NCBI RefSeq assembly: GCF_000308635.1
Contig: NZ_BAGD01000119.1
Coordinates: 1 to 64,000 of the forward strand
Direction: 5' to 3'
Origin: Nocardia otitidiscaviarum NBRC 14405
GTDB taxonomy: Bacteria > Actinomycetota > Actinomycetes > Mycobacteriales > Mycobacteriaceae
DNA length: 64,000 bases
The number at the start of each line of letters is the position of its first letter. The first letter of the stretch is position 1. The notes beneath the pieces were generated by a model. It did no database searches and was not told where the DNA came from. It saw only the letters and a program-made list of their open reading frames with translations. Shown in pieces: positions 42,634 through 51,752 of this stretch. A program made the translations under genes and the position numbers.

Positions 42634-43485
42634 ATGGCGAAGTCGACTACCTGGTCTGTTCCGGTGACCAAGGCCCTGCGGGCGAACGGTACGAAGGTCA
42701 AGAAATTCGACACCTCGGCCACCCCCGGCTTCAAGGGCGACAAGAAGGCCGGGGAGAAGTTGCTCGCCCAGCGGGCCGTGGTGCTCTCCGATCTCCAGGA
42801 ACGCCTGTACGCCAACGGCCGATCCGGCGATCAGCGCAGCGTCCTGCTGGTCCTGCAGGGCATGGACACCGCGGGCAAGGGTGGCATCGTCCGGCACGTC
42901 ATCGGCTCGGTGGATCCGCAGGGCGTCGACCACGCCGCCTTCGGCGTGCCGACCGAGATCGAGCGCAAACACCACTACCTGTGGCGCATTCGCAAGGCGC
43001 TGCCCCGCCCCGGCCAGATCGGCGTCTTCGACCGCTCGCACTACGAGGACGTCCTGGTGGTGCGCGTCCACGAACTGGTCCCGCCGGAGGTGTGGGACAA
43101 GCGCTATGACGAAATCAACAAATTCGAGCGCAAGGTGGTCGACAGCGGCACCACGATCGTGAAGGTCGCCATGTTCGTCTCGCTCGACGAGCAGAAGAAA
43201 CGCCTCATGCAGCGCCTCGAACGCACCGACAAGTATTGGAAGTTCAACCCGGCCGATATCGACGAACGTGCGCACTGGCCCGCCTATCAGGAGGCGTACC
43301 AGGCCGTTCTGGACAGGACGAACACCGAGTACGCGCCCTGGCATCTGCTGCCCGCCGATCACAAGTGGTATTCGCGCCTGGCCGTCACCGAATTGCTCAT
43401 CGACGCCCTTCAGGGCCTGAAGCTGGAATGGCCGCCCGCGAACTTCGATATCGAGGAGCAGAAGCGCCGCCTGCTGAAGTCCTGA
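42634..43485 (+). CDS. ppk2: Polyphosphate kinase 2 family protein
   Basis: A 283-residue single-domain PPK2, which uses polyphosphate to phosphorylate nucleoside mono- or diphosphates. Walker A is VLQGMDTAGKGG, the Walker B and lid are GVFDRSHYEDVLVVRVH, and RRLLMQRLERTDKYWKFNPADIDERAHW-type helices follow. No N-terminal duplicated domain is seen. The preceding gene ends 98 bases upstream. It is normally a cytosolic tetramer involved in nucleotide regeneration under stress. Confidence 0.92.
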   Translation: MAKSTTWSVPVTKALRANGTKVKKFDTSATPGFKGDKKAGEKLLAQRAVVLSDLQERLYANGRSGDQRSVLLVLQGMDTAGKGGIVRHVIGSVDPQGVDHAAFGVPTEIERKHHYLWRIRKALPRPGQIGVFDRSHYEDVLVVRVHELVPPEVWDKRYDEINKFERKVVDSGTTIVKVAMFVSLDEQKKRLMQRLERTDKYWKFNPADIDERAHWPAYQEAYQAVLDRTNTEYAPWHLLPADHKWYSRLAVTELLIDALQGLKLEWPPANFDIEEQKRRLLKS

Positions 43486-43630
43486 CCCGTCGACGAACAG
43501 GAATCTCTCAGGTTCACCCGCCATGATGGCGCTCGATGTGTGTCTGGTCGCGGCCGTCAGCGGTCACGCAAATCTCGCGGTCCCAGCCGTACGATGCAGG
43601 CGCAGGGGTCCGAGGCGACAGAAAGGCGTG

Positions 43631-44416
43631 GTGAACGCACAGGTGGGCAAGCAGGATCTTCGGAAGAACCCGCTCGCGGCGGCGCAGCGGTCCGACCGCA
43701 ATCGCAAGATCGCCATCCAGGTGGTGGTGGCCGCCGTGCTGGTGGGCCTGGTCGCGGCGATCATCATCGGCATCGCCATGGGCCGGGAGGACAAGGACGA
43801 ATCCACCGCCTTCAACCCGACGCTCGGCTTCGATTCCAGCCAGGGCGCGGTACCGCCGAACCTCACCCCGGGTGGCGCCATCCGGGTCGGCGACGCCGAC
43901 GCCAAGGTGAAGGTCCAGGTGGTCGCGGACCCGCAGTGCCCGGCCTGCGCCATGTTCGAGAAGGCCAACGGCGAGGTGCTCGAGCAGGCGGTGACCGACG
44001 GTACCGCGGTGGTGGAGTACAACATCATCTCGTTCCTGGACCGGGCCTCCAGCAACCAGTACTCCTCGCGCGCCGCCAATGCGGCGTACGTGGTCGGCAC
44101 CACCGATCCGTCGAAGTTCCAACAGTTCCTGGCGAAGCTGTTCGCCGCGCAGACGCCCGAGGGCGGCGGCCCCGGCCTCACCGATGATCAGCTGATCGAG
44201 ATCGCGACCGCGGCCGGGTACACCGATCCCGCTGTGGCGCAGGCCATTCGGGACAACAAGTACGCCGCCTTCGTGAAGGCCGAGACGCAGGCCGTCTTCG
44301 ACGCGGGCGTCAAGTCCACGCCGTCGGTGTACGTCAACGGCGAGCAGGTGCAGACTCAGCAGGAGCTGATGAGCCAGGGCGGGCTGCGACCGGTGATCGA
44401 GGCCGCGGCGAAGTGA
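43631..44416 (+). CDS. DsbA-like thioredoxin-fold membrane protein
   Basis: About 261 residues with one N-terminal helix (IAIQVVVAAVLVGLVAAIIIGIA) that anchors an extracytoplasmic thioredoxin fold. The redox site CPAC lies in VVADPQCPACAMFEKANG; the cis-Pro loop is GVKSTPSVYVNGEQV. It introduces disulfides into exported proteins. The start is a GTG; GTG 43628 or 43631 are both possible after GAAAGG. It overlaps the VKOR gene by 4 bases, the same pair as Rv2969c/Rv2968c of M. tuberculosis (from memory). Regeneration by the VKOR partner is expected. Confidence 0.9.
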   Translation: MNAQVGKQDLRKNPLAAAQRSDRNRKIAIQVVVAAVLVGLVAAIIIGIAMGREDKDESTAFNPTLGFDSSQGAVPPNLTPGGAIRVGDADAKVKVQVVADPQCPACAMFEKANGEVLEQAVTDGTAVVEYNIISFLDRASSNQYSSRAANAAYVVGTTDPSKFQQFLAKLFAAQTPEGGGPGLTDDQLIEIATAAGYTDPAVAQAIRDNKYAAFVKAETQAVFDAGVKSTPSVYVNGEQVQTQQELMSQGGLRPVIEAAAK

Positions 44417-44982
44417 TCATCACGGCTACGCCCAAGGCCGCCTGGGCGCTGTTGATCGGCGGCCTGGCGGGCTGGATCGCGTCGATCGTGCTGACGGTCG
44501 ACAAGTTCAAGCTGCTCACCGATCCCGGGTTCAAGCCGCTGTGCAGTATCGACCAGGTGGTGGCCTGTACCACCGTCATCGAATCGGATCAGGCCTCCGC
44601 CTTCGGTTTTCCCAACCCGCTCATCGGCATCGTCGGCTTCTCCGTGGTGGTGACGCTGGCGGTGCTCGGCATCGCCGGAATCGGCTTCCCGCGCTGGTTC
44701 TGGGGCGGCCTGTGGGTCGGGCTGGTGCTGGGCATGGTGTTCATCGGCTGGCTGATCTTCCAGGCGGCGTACCGGATTCACGCCATGTGCCCGTGGTGCA
44801 TGGTGGTGTGGGCGGCCACGCCGGTGCTGCTGGCCGTCACCACCGGGCAGCTGTTCGAGCGGTCCCGGGGAGTCCTGCAGATCGTGGTGGAGTGGCGGTG
44901 GACAGTGGTCGCCGTCTACTACGCCGTGGTGGTGCTGATCCTGTTCCTCCAGTTCCAGGACTACTGGCTGGATCTGGTCTAG
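44413..44982 (+). CDS. Vitamin K epoxide reductase family protein (DsbB functional analogue)
   Basis: A 189-residue integral membrane protein with about five helices. The redox centre is CPWC in HAMCPWCMVVW. The loop Cys pair is the LCSIDQVVACTTV region, and the quinone-binding segment is GFPNPLIGIVGFSVV. It oxidises the partner DsbA-like protein and passes electrons to quinone. A GTG start overlaps the previous stop (GTGA). Its TAG stop shares a CTAG palindrome with the stop of the convergent protease gene, an unusually tight convergence. Confidence 0.92.
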   Translation: MIITATPKAAWALLIGGLAGWIASIVLTVDKFKLLTDPGFKPLCSIDQVVACTTVIESDQASAFGFPNPLIGIVGFSVVVTLAVLGIAGIGFPRWFWGGLWVGLVLGMVFIGWLIFQAAYRIHAMCPWCMVVWAATPVLLAVTTGQLFERSRGVLQIVVEWRWTVVAVYYAVVVLILFLQFQDYWLDLV

Positions 44983-46073
44983 TTCGGCGGCCCGGCGCTC
45001 AGCGTCACGTACACCGTGCGCTGTCCGCCGGGGCCGGTCAGATCCAGGCGCACAACGTCATTCGGCTTCCGCACATTGAGGGCGGCGCGCAGCGCCGTGG
45101 CCGTGGCGATGCGCTGACCGTCCACGGCGATGATGACCTCCCCTTCGGTGAGGCCCGCCGCGTGGGCGGGGAGGCCGTGGATGGCGAGGTCGATGCGCGC
45201 GCCGCCGTCGCGGTCGTCGGTGGTGAGAATGCCGAGGGTGGCGGTCGGTCCGACGTGCACGGTGTCGGTCGGTGTGCCGGAACGGATCTGCCGCACCACG
45301 GCCATGGCATCGTCGATGGGCACGGCGTACCCGCTCGGATCCTGGCCGAGCAGCTTCCGCACCTCCCCCGACGCGGCGGTGACCACGCCGACCACCGCCC
45401 CGTACCGGTCGACCAGCGCGCCGCCCGACTGCCCCGCGCTCACCGCGCCCGCGATCTCGATCATGCCGGTCAGGTTCTTGCGTGACAGGTCGGCCGCATC
45501 CCGGGCCACGATGGTGCTGTCCAGGCCGGTGATGGTGCCGCCCACCGCGGTCGGGGAACCGGTGCCGCCCGCATTGCCGATGGCGAGCACCTCGTCGCCG
45601 ATCCGCAGCGGGATCGAACTGCCCAGGCGCGCGACCGGCAGCGCGTCCGCGCCGGAGAGTTCCAGCAGGGCGATATCGGCGCTCGAGTCGTAGCCGAGCA
45701 CGGTGGCCGGGTATTCCGCGCCGGTGCCGGTATCGGTGACCCGCACCCGCTCCGCGCCCTTGATGACGTGATGGCTGGTGAGCACCTGACCGTCCGCGGT
45801 GAGCACGATGCCCGATCCGGCGGCCCCGAGCCCGAAGGGCCGCACACTCGCGTTCACATTGACCAGTGCGGGCTCGACCGCCTGCGAGACCACGGTGGCG
45901 TCCAACGGCGGCAGCGGCGGACCGAGCAGGCTGTGCTCGACGGCATCGGCGCGGAAGGGCCAGCGGGGCAGCTCCCCCTGGTAGCCGAGCAGCGCGCCGA
46001 CGGCCAGCACGGCGGCGACCACCAGCGCGAGGAACCGTCCGGCCCCGGTTCGCTCCCGTTCCCGTTCGTGCAT
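44979..46073 (-). CDS. HtrA/DegP-like serine protease with PDZ domain
   Basis: A 364-residue membrane-anchored protease. One helix (FLALVVAAVLAVGALLGY) is followed by a trypsin-like domain with H in LTSHHVIKG, D in SADIALLEL and S in GAVSAGQSGGALVD. A C-terminal PDZ domain (GGARIDLAIHGLPAHAAGLTEGEVIIAVDGQRIATATALRAAL) follows. It probably degrades misfolded envelope proteins. The ATG at 46073 has AGGAGG nine bases upstream; a GTG two codons earlier is too close. It is divergent from the alcohol dehydrogenase gene. Confidence 0.92.
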   Translation of the reverse strand: MHERERERTGAGRFLALVVAAVLAVGALLGYQGELPRWPFRADAVEHSLLGPPLPPLDATVVSQAVEPALVNVNASVRPFGLGAAGSGIVLTADGQVLTSHHVIKGAERVRVTDTGTGAEYPATVLGYDSSADIALLELSGADALPVARLGSSIPLRIGDEVLAIGNAGGTGSPTAVGGTITGLDSTIVARDAADLSRKNLTGMIEIAGAVSAGQSGGALVDRYGAVVGVVTAASGEVRKLLGQDPSGYAVPIDDAMAVVRQIRSGTPTDTVHVGPTATLGILTTDDRDGGARIDLAIHGLPAHAAGLTEGEVIIAVDGQRIATATALRAALNVRKPNDVVRLDLTGPGGQRTVYVTLSAGPPN

Positions 46074-46201
46074 GGCCACCCGCCTCCTGTGTGCCCGTGG
46101 GCCCGGCGTTTGTACTTCCACTAGTACCAGCACAGGGCACCGGGGTGACATAACAGACGAAAGGTTGGCTCATCGTGGCATGCGGGAGTAGGCATGTACC
46201 T

Positions 46202-47254
46202 ATGACCACAGCTGCCGCCTATGCCGTTTCCGCACCGGATGGCCACTTCGAGAAGGTCGCCATCGAACGCCGTGAACTCGGCCCGCACGACGTGCTGATC
46301 GATATCGAATACGCGGGCATCTGCCACTCCGATATCCACACCGCCCGGGACGAATGGGGCGGCGCGAAGTATCCGTGCGTGCCCGGCCACGAGATCGCGG
46401 GCCATGTCGCGGCGGTCGGCTCGGCCGTGACCAAGTTCCAGGTCGGCGACCGGGTGGGCGTGGGCTGCATGGTGGATTCCTGCGGGAAGTGCGACCCCTG
46501 TCTGGCCGGGGAGGAGCAGTACTGCGTCCCCGGCGCGACCATGACCTACAACACGCCCGTGCCGGAGGAGTTCCAGCCGGGCGGGTACACCCTCGGCGGG
46601 TACTCCACCCAGATCGTGGTGACCGAGAGCTTCGTGGTGTCGATCCCGGAGGGCATCGGGCTCGATGTGGCCGCGCCGCTGCTGTGCGCGGGCATCACGC
46701 TGTTCTCACCGCTGCGGCACTGGAACGCCGGTCCCGGCAAGCGCGTCGCCATCATCGGCATGGGCGGGCTCGGGCATGTCGGGGTGAAGATCGCGGCCGC
46801 CATGGGCGCGGAGGTCACCGTGCTCAGCCATTCGCTGAGCAAGGAGGCCGACGGGCGCAAGTTCGGCGCGCACCACTACTACGCCACCAGCGAGAAGCAG
46901 ACCTTCCGCGACCTGCGCGGCCACTTCGACCTGATCATCAATACGGTGTCGGCCGATCTGCCCATCGACAGCTACCTCAAGCTGCTGCGCCTGGACGGCA
47001 CGCTGGTGATCCTGGGCCTGCCCGAGAACCCGCTCCAGGTCAAACCGTTCACCATCGCGGGCTACCGGCGCTCGCTGGCGGGCTCCATGATCGGCGGCAT
47101 CGCGCAGACCCAGGAAATGCTGAACTTCTGCGCCGAGCACGGCATCGGCGCGGAGATCGAGACCATTTCCGCCGACCGGATCGACGAGGCGTACGAGCGG
47201 GTCGTCGCCAGCGATGTGCGCTATCGCTTCGTGATCGACACGGCCACCATGTGA
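46202..47254 (+). CDS. Zinc-dependent NAD(P) alcohol dehydrogenase
   Basis: A 350-residue medium-chain dehydrogenase of the cinnamyl/YahK-type branch. The catalytic zinc ligands are in GICHSD and PGHE, and the structural zinc cysteines in SCGKCDPCLAGEEQYC. The cofactor loop is IIGMGGLGHVGVK. Typical members reduce aldehydes with NADPH. The start is the ATG at 46202. It lies 128 bases from the HtrA start, so the two share a divergent promoter region. Confidence 0.92.
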   Translation: MTTAAAYAVSAPDGHFEKVAIERRELGPHDVLIDIEYAGICHSDIHTARDEWGGAKYPCVPGHEIAGHVAAVGSAVTKFQVGDRVGVGCMVDSCGKCDPCLAGEEQYCVPGATMTYNTPVPEEFQPGGYTLGGYSTQIVVTESFVVSIPEGIGLDVAAPLLCAGITLFSPLRHWNAGPGKRVAIIGMGGLGHVGVKIAAAMGAEVTVLSHSLSKEADGRKFGAHHYYATSEKQTFRDLRGHFDLIINTVSADLPIDSYLKLLRLDGTLVILGLPENPLQVKPFTIAGYRRSLAGSMIGGIAQTQEMLNFCAEHGIGAEIETISADRIDEAYERVVASDVRYRFVIDTATM

Positions 47255-47328
47255 GCTCCGCCGAACGGCGGGTGACACGCGGCGGTCCGCGCCGCCGTTG
47301 ACACCGGTTCACGGCTACGTTGGCCGTT

Positions 47329-48540
47329 GTGTCCGAGCATGAAGGCGTTTCCGAGCAGGCGGGCCGCGAGTCCGAGAGTGGCGACGAGACCGCGCGCGTC
47401 CCCGTCTCCTCCGTGCTGCCGGGGTGGCTGCCGCGGGCGTATCTGCTCGCGGCGGTCACGGTGGCGGCGCTGGTCGTCACCTTCTGGATGTTGCAGCAGC
47501 TCAAGGGGCTGCTGACGATTCTGGTCGTCTCGCTGTTCCTGGCCTTCGCCATCGAACCGGCGGTGAACTGGCTGGCGGCGCGTGGCTGGCGGCGCGGACC
47601 CGCCACCGGGGTGGTGTTCCTGGGCGTGCTGGTGGTGCTGGTCAGTTTCGTCTGGACGCTGGGCGAACTGGTGGTCGAGCAGGTGTCGTCGCTGGTCGAC
47701 AATGCGCCGCAGTTCGCCGATGACGCGGTCAACTGGATCAATTCGACCTTCCACACCGACTATTCGGGCACCGATATCCAGCGCAAAGCCGCCGAGATGA
47801 GCACCTCGCTGGAGAAGTACGTGGTCGGGCTGGCCGGGGATGTGTGGGGTATCGGCACCACCGCCGTCGGTGTGCTGTTCCAGGCCCTGGGCGTGCTGCT
47901 GTTCACCTATTATTTCGCCGCCGACGGGCCGCGGTTCCGCAACGCGGTGTGCTCGCTGCTGCCGCCGCAGAAGCAGCGGCATGTGCTGCGCGCGTGGGAT
48001 ATCGCGGTGGAGAAGACCGGCGGATATCTGTACTCCCGGGCGCTGCTCGCCCTCGCCTCGACGCTCGCGCACTACGCGGCCATGCGGGTGCTCGATCTGC
48101 CCTCGGCCTTCGCGCTGGCGCTGTGGGTCGGCGTGGTGTCCCAGTTCATTCCGACGGTGGGCACCTACCTGGCGGGTGCGCTGCCGGTGATCGTCGCCCT
48201 GGCGCAGAGTCCGCGCACGGCGCTGTGGATACTGCTGTTCATCGTGCTGTACCAGCAGTTCGAGAACTATGTGCTGCAACCGCGGATCACGGCGACCACG
48301 CTGGACATGCATCCGGCGGTGGCCTTCGGGGCGGTGCTGGCGGGCGCGGCCCTGTTCGGCGCGACCGGGGCGCTGCTGGCGATTCCGGTGACGGCGACGG
48401 CGCAGGCGTTCATCGGCGCGTATATCCGCCGGTACGAGGTGAACGAGCCGACGGATTCACTGAAAACCGGTGGTGCGCAGCGCAAACCGTGGCGGGAACG
48501 GCTACGGCGGCCGCATCCGGCTCCCGCGCGGAAGGACTGA
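47329..48540 (+). CDS. AI-2E family transporter (PerM-like permease)
   Basis: A 403-residue membrane protein with about eight helices. It shows LTILVVSLFLAFAIEPAVNWLA, a soluble middle region with DAVNWINSTF, and the family motif ALWVGVVSQFIPTVGTYLAGALPVIVAL, then NYVLQPRITATTLDMHPAVAFGAVLAGAALFGATGALLAIPVTA. The termini are polar and cytosolic. Despite the name, most family members are not AI-2 exporters. The start is uncertain: a GTG at 47329 or a TTG at 47320. Confidence 0.88.
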   Translation: MSEHEGVSEQAGRESESGDETARVPVSSVLPGWLPRAYLLAAVTVAALVVTFWMLQQLKGLLTILVVSLFLAFAIEPAVNWLAARGWRRGPATGVVFLGVLVVLVSFVWTLGELVVEQVSSLVDNAPQFADDAVNWINSTFHTDYSGTDIQRKAAEMSTSLEKYVVGLAGDVWGIGTTAVGVLFQALGVLLFTYYFAADGPRFRNAVCSLLPPQKQRHVLRAWDIAVEKTGGYLYSRALLALASTLAHYAAMRVLDLPSAFALALWVGVVSQFIPTVGTYLAGALPVIVALAQSPRTALWILLFIVLYQQFENYVLQPRITATTLDMHPAVAFGAVLAGAALFGATGALLAIPVTATAQAFIGAYIRRYEVNEPTDSLKTGGAQRKPWRERLRRPHPAPARKD

Positions 48541-48669
48541 GCGCGAATGTCGGCACGGATACACAAGCAGCGTTCAGACGCCGACAGACCCGAGCGCCGT
48601 TTCCCCGGAACATGGTGTGCACCGACGGAAGCCACCTCCGGCACCGTCACCGACGAAACGGAGCACCCG

Positions 48670-48885
48670 ATGTCCCTGACCGCCAAGCGCATCGCCATCG
48701 CCCTCGCCACCACCGCCGCCGCCCTCACCTCGACCGCGGGCATCGCCGCCGCCGACCACGGCGACCGCAACGACCGCGGCTACCACTACTACTGCGACCG
48801 GGACAGCCGCGGTTACGACCGCGACTACTGCTGGAAGCACTACGGCGAGTGGGGCCACGACCACAAGCACAACGGCGGCTACTGA
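48670..48885 (+). CDS. Small secreted His/Tyr/Asp-rich peptide
   Basis: A 71-residue preprotein. The ATG at 48670 follows ACGGAG; a signal peptide (MSLTAKRIAIALATTAAALT) is cut after GIAAA. The mature peptide of about 44 residues is strikingly rich in His, Tyr, Asp and Gly (DHGDRNDRGYHYYC and DRDYCWKHYGEWGHDHKHNGGY), with only two cysteines that could form one disulfide. Metal or haem binding is conceivable. I recognise no family. It follows the AI-2E gene by 129 bases. Confidence 0.65.
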   Translation: MSLTAKRIAIALATTAAALTSTAGIAAADHGDRNDRGYHYYCDRDSRGYDRDYCWKHYGEWGHDHKHNGGY

Positions 48886-49017
48886 GCCCGGGCATGCGCC
48901 CGCACCCGGCCGGACCGACGGTCCCGGCGACGGCCGCTCCGGCGGCGCGAACGGCGGTGCGGCGGTAGCGAACCCGGCGGCAACGCGGCCGCCGGTCGCT
49001 CAGCGTCGAGCACCTCG

Positions 49018-49218
49018 CTACTGCTTGCCCGCCTGTTCGCGCAGCGCCTTCTTGGCCGCCTCCTGCGCCGTATCGACCTGCGACGCGTACTTGCCGCCGG
49101 TTTTCTGGTCGATCACATCCCCCGCCTTGTCCACCACCGGCTCCAGCTTGTCGGCATGCTGCGCCGCCAGATCGGCGGCCTTCCCCGCGGCATCCTTCAA
49201 ATTGTCGAACAGTCCCAT
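49018..49218 (-). CDS. MT0933-like antitoxin family small protein
   Basis: A 66-residue cytosolic, amphipathic, charged protein (MGLFDNLKDAAGKAADLAAQH, then DKAGDVIDQKTGGKYASQVDTAQEAAKKALREQ). The GDVIDQKTGGKYA motif matches the MT0933-like family (PF14013), named antitoxins on weak evidence. No toxin partner is adjacent. The ATG at 49218 has AGGAGG ideally placed. Confidence 0.82.
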   Translation of the reverse strand: MGLFDNLKDAAGKAADLAAQHADKLEPVVDKAGDVIDQKTGGKYASQVDTAQEAAKKALREQAGKQ

Positions 49219-49389
49219 GTCGCCTCCTACCTCGAAAACGTGCCAGAGCAGGCTAACCCGCGCACGCCGCCGCAGCGCGCACCTCGCTGCACCTCGCAAC
49301 GGTGACCTTGACCTCGAGTGCACTCGAGCTTCTAGGTTCGCACCCGCGGGCGGAGGCTGTGTCGACGCGACCCCGCACGGCACAAGCAA

Positions 49390-49419
49390 GCGGCGCACGG
49401 ACGAAAGTCCGTGCGCCGC
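49390..49419 (-). terminator. Intrinsic terminator after the MetE-like gene
   Basis: A perfect 13-bp stem (49390-49402 with 49407-49419) with a GAAA tetraloop lies 15 bases beyond the MetE-like stop. On the minus strand it is followed by TTGCTTGTG. It probably ends that transcript. Confidence 0.78.
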
Positions 49420-49433
49420 TCGGCTGTCCGTGC

Positions 49434-51752
49434 CTACGCGGATTTCTCCGCGGCGGCCGCCTCCGCGCGGCGGCGGACGCGGCGGGCCGCGGCGACCAGG
49501 TTGCGCAGGGAGGGGTCCAGTTGCCAGTGGTGGCGGGTTTTCAGGCCGCCGTCCGGATTGGCCCAGAGGCGCTGGGGTGTCACGGCTTCCGCGGCGGCGG
49601 AGAGCAGTTCGTCCAGCTCGTCGATATCGGGGATGCGGGCGGAACGGCTTTCGTAAACGCCGGGGCCGACGCCGTGGGACAGGCCCACGCCCTCGGCGCA
49701 GTCCTCCTTGAGCGCGTTGAGCACCCATTCGATGGAGCGGGTGGCCACGATGGCGGTGACGTCGGCGTCGAGTTCGTCGATGGCCGCGACCACGTCCTCA
49801 CGGCTGGAATAGCCGATGTGAGTGTGGATCTGGGTTTCCGGCTGGACGCCGGAGGTGGCCAGCTTGAACGCGCCGACCGCCCAGCGCAGGTACTCGGGGC
49901 GACCCTTCGGGCGCAGCGGCAGCAGTTCGCGGATGGACGGCTCGTCCACCTGGATGATGGCGATCCCGGCCTTCTCCAGATCCACGACCTCGTCCCGGAT
50001 GGCGAGCGCCACCTGGTCCGCCGTCTCGTACAGCGGCTGGTCCTGGCGCACGAACGAACGCGCCAGCATGGTGACCGGGCCGGTGACCATGCCCTTGACC
50101 GGCTTGTCGGTGAGCGACTGCGCGTAGCTGATCCACTCCACCGACATGGGCTTCGGCCGCGCCACATCGCCGTACAGGATCGGCGGTCGCACGCAGCGCG
50201 ATCCGTACACCTGCACCCAGCCGAAGTGGGTGGTGGCGAAGCCGTCGAGCAGCTCCGCGAAGTACTGGATCATGTCGTTGCGCTCGTGCTCACCGTGCAC
50301 CAGCACGTCGAGCCCGATGTCCTCCTGCAACCGGATGGTGGACTCGATCTCGGCCTCGATGCGCTTGCGGTACTCCTCGTAGGACAGTCGCCCCTGGCCG
50401 AGGTCGTAGCGCGCCTGGCGAATCGCGTTGGTCTGCGGGAAGGACCCCAGTGTGGTGGCGGGCACCAGCGGCAGCTTCAGCCGCTCCTGCTGGGCCACGC
50501 GGCGGATCTCGTACGGCTCGCGCTCGCGCATATCCGGGGTGATGTTGTAGACCCGGTGCCGCACCGCGTGCTTCTGCTTGAAGTGCACCTCGCGCGGACG
50601 CTTACGCCACTTCTCCGACGGGCCCTCAGTAAGCGCCTTGGCCAGCGAAACCACTTCCAGCACCTTCTGTTTCGCGAAGGCCAGGCGCTCGGCCACATGC
50701 TCTTCCAGCTCGTATTCCACGAGCAGGTCGTAGGGCACGTGCAGCAGCGTGGTGCCGGTGGAGACCACCAGATCCGGGCACACCTTGGAGATGGCGTTGA
50801 GGTATTCCAGCGTCACGTAGCGGTCGGCGCGCCACACATTGGTGCCGCTGATGACGCCCGCGTACAGCCGCTTGCGTTGAATGCCGGGGATTTTCGCGAG
50901 TTCGTCGGGCGTGATCCGATAGCTGGCCAGATCGAGGCCGATGGCCTCCACCTTGGTGCGCGCCAGAATCTCCAGCGCTTCCCCGAAATCGCCGTACTGT
51001 CCGGTCACCAGCAGCCGCGGCCGCAGCGGCGCCTTGGACAACCGCTCATAGGTCTTCTCGAACAGTTCCAGCGTGGACGGCGAGCGCTCGCTGGTGAAGC
51101 ACGGCTCGTCGAGCTGCACGCAGGTCGCGCCGCGTTTGGCGAGCACCTCGAACAGTTCCTCGTACACCGGCAGCAGCCGGTCCAGCAGCTCCAGCTTGTC
51201 GAATTCGGTCTCGCCGGGCACATGTCCGGTCTTGGACAGCAGCAGCAGCGACAGCGGGCCGAGCACGACCGGCCGCAGTTCGATGCCGTGCTCCTTGGCG
51301 CGGTCGAATTCGTCGAGCAGCGCCTCGGGGTGCAGCGAGAACCGGGTGTCGGCGTCGAGTTCGGGCTGCCGGTAGTGGTACTGGGTGTTGAGCAGGCGCA
51401 CCAGTTCCAGCGGCGGCAGGTCGGGGCGGCCGCGCGCCATCAGGAAGTAGAAGTCGAGCGGGTGCAGTTCCTCGCGATACGCCTCGAACCGCTTCGGCAC
51501 CGCGCCGAACAGCAGCGCGTTGTCGAGGATGTGGTCGTAGTAGGAGAAGGTGTTGCCGGGGACCTGGGTGAGTCCGGTGGCGGCCAGCTCGAGGAACTGG
51601 CTCTCCTGGATCTCCCGCCCGACCGCGAGCAGCTCGTCGCGGGACGATGTGCCGTGCCAGTACGACTCCAAGGCCCGCTTGAGCTCCCGGTGCGGCCCGA
51701 TACGCGGGTAACCCAGAATGCTGGATCCGAAGCCGTCGGTGACATTCACCAT
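49434..51752 (-). CDS. MetE-like methyltransferase homologue lacking three zinc ligands
   Basis: A 772-residue full-length homologue of cobalamin-independent methionine synthase (MetE), with both barrels. The first starts GYPRIGPHRELKRALESYW; the second has LGSFPQTNAIRQAR, VLVHGEHERNDMIQYF, GWVQVYGSRCVRPP and VDEPSIRELL. MetE holds catalytic zinc with His641, Cys643, Glu665 and Cys726 (E. coli numbers). Here the THMC motif reads THIG (H645 kept, G647), the I-E-T-S reads I-V-A-T (V669) and NPDCGLKTR reads NPDGGLKTR (G735). Catalysis as a standard MetE is therefore doubtful. The start is the ATG at 51752 with GGAAGGAG upstream. Confidence 0.88.
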   Translation of the reverse strand: MVNVTDGFGSSILGYPRIGPHRELKRALESYWHGTSSRDELLAVGREIQESQFLELAATGLTQVPGNTFSYYDHILDNALLFGAVPKRFEAYREELHPLDFYFLMARGRPDLPPLELVRLLNTQYHYRQPELDADTRFSLHPEALLDEFDRAKEHGIELRPVVLGPLSLLLLSKTGHVPGETEFDKLELLDRLLPVYEELFEVLAKRGATCVQLDEPCFTSERSPSTLELFEKTYERLSKAPLRPRLLVTGQYGDFGEALEILARTKVEAIGLDLASYRITPDELAKIPGIQRKRLYAGVISGTNVWRADRYVTLEYLNAISKVCPDLVVSTGTTLLHVPYDLLVEYELEEHVAERLAFAKQKVLEVVSLAKALTEGPSEKWRKRPREVHFKQKHAVRHRVYNITPDMREREPYEIRRVAQQERLKLPLVPATTLGSFPQTNAIRQARYDLGQGRLSYEEYRKRIEAEIESTIRLQEDIGLDVLVHGEHERNDMIQYFAELLDGFATTHFGWVQVYGSRCVRPPILYGDVARPKPMSVEWISYAQSLTDKPVKGMVTGPVTMLARSFVRQDQPLYETADQVALAIRDEVVDLEKAGIAIIQVDEPSIRELLPLRPKGRPEYLRWAVGAFKLATSGVQPETQIHTHIGYSSREDVVAAIDELDADVTAIVATRSIEWVLNALKEDCAEGVGLSHGVGPGVYESRSARIPDIDELDELLSAAAEAVTPQRLWANPDGGLKTRHHWQLDPSLRNLVAAARRVRRRAEAAAAEKSA

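Noticed and set aside
47298..47321. TTGACA as a -35 box for the AI-2E gene
   Set aside because: The nearest -10-like hexamer is only 12 bases away, too short for a functional promoter.
49018..49218. Toxin-antitoxin pair at the MT0933-like gene
   Set aside because: The family name suggests an antitoxin, but no small toxin gene is adjacent on either side.
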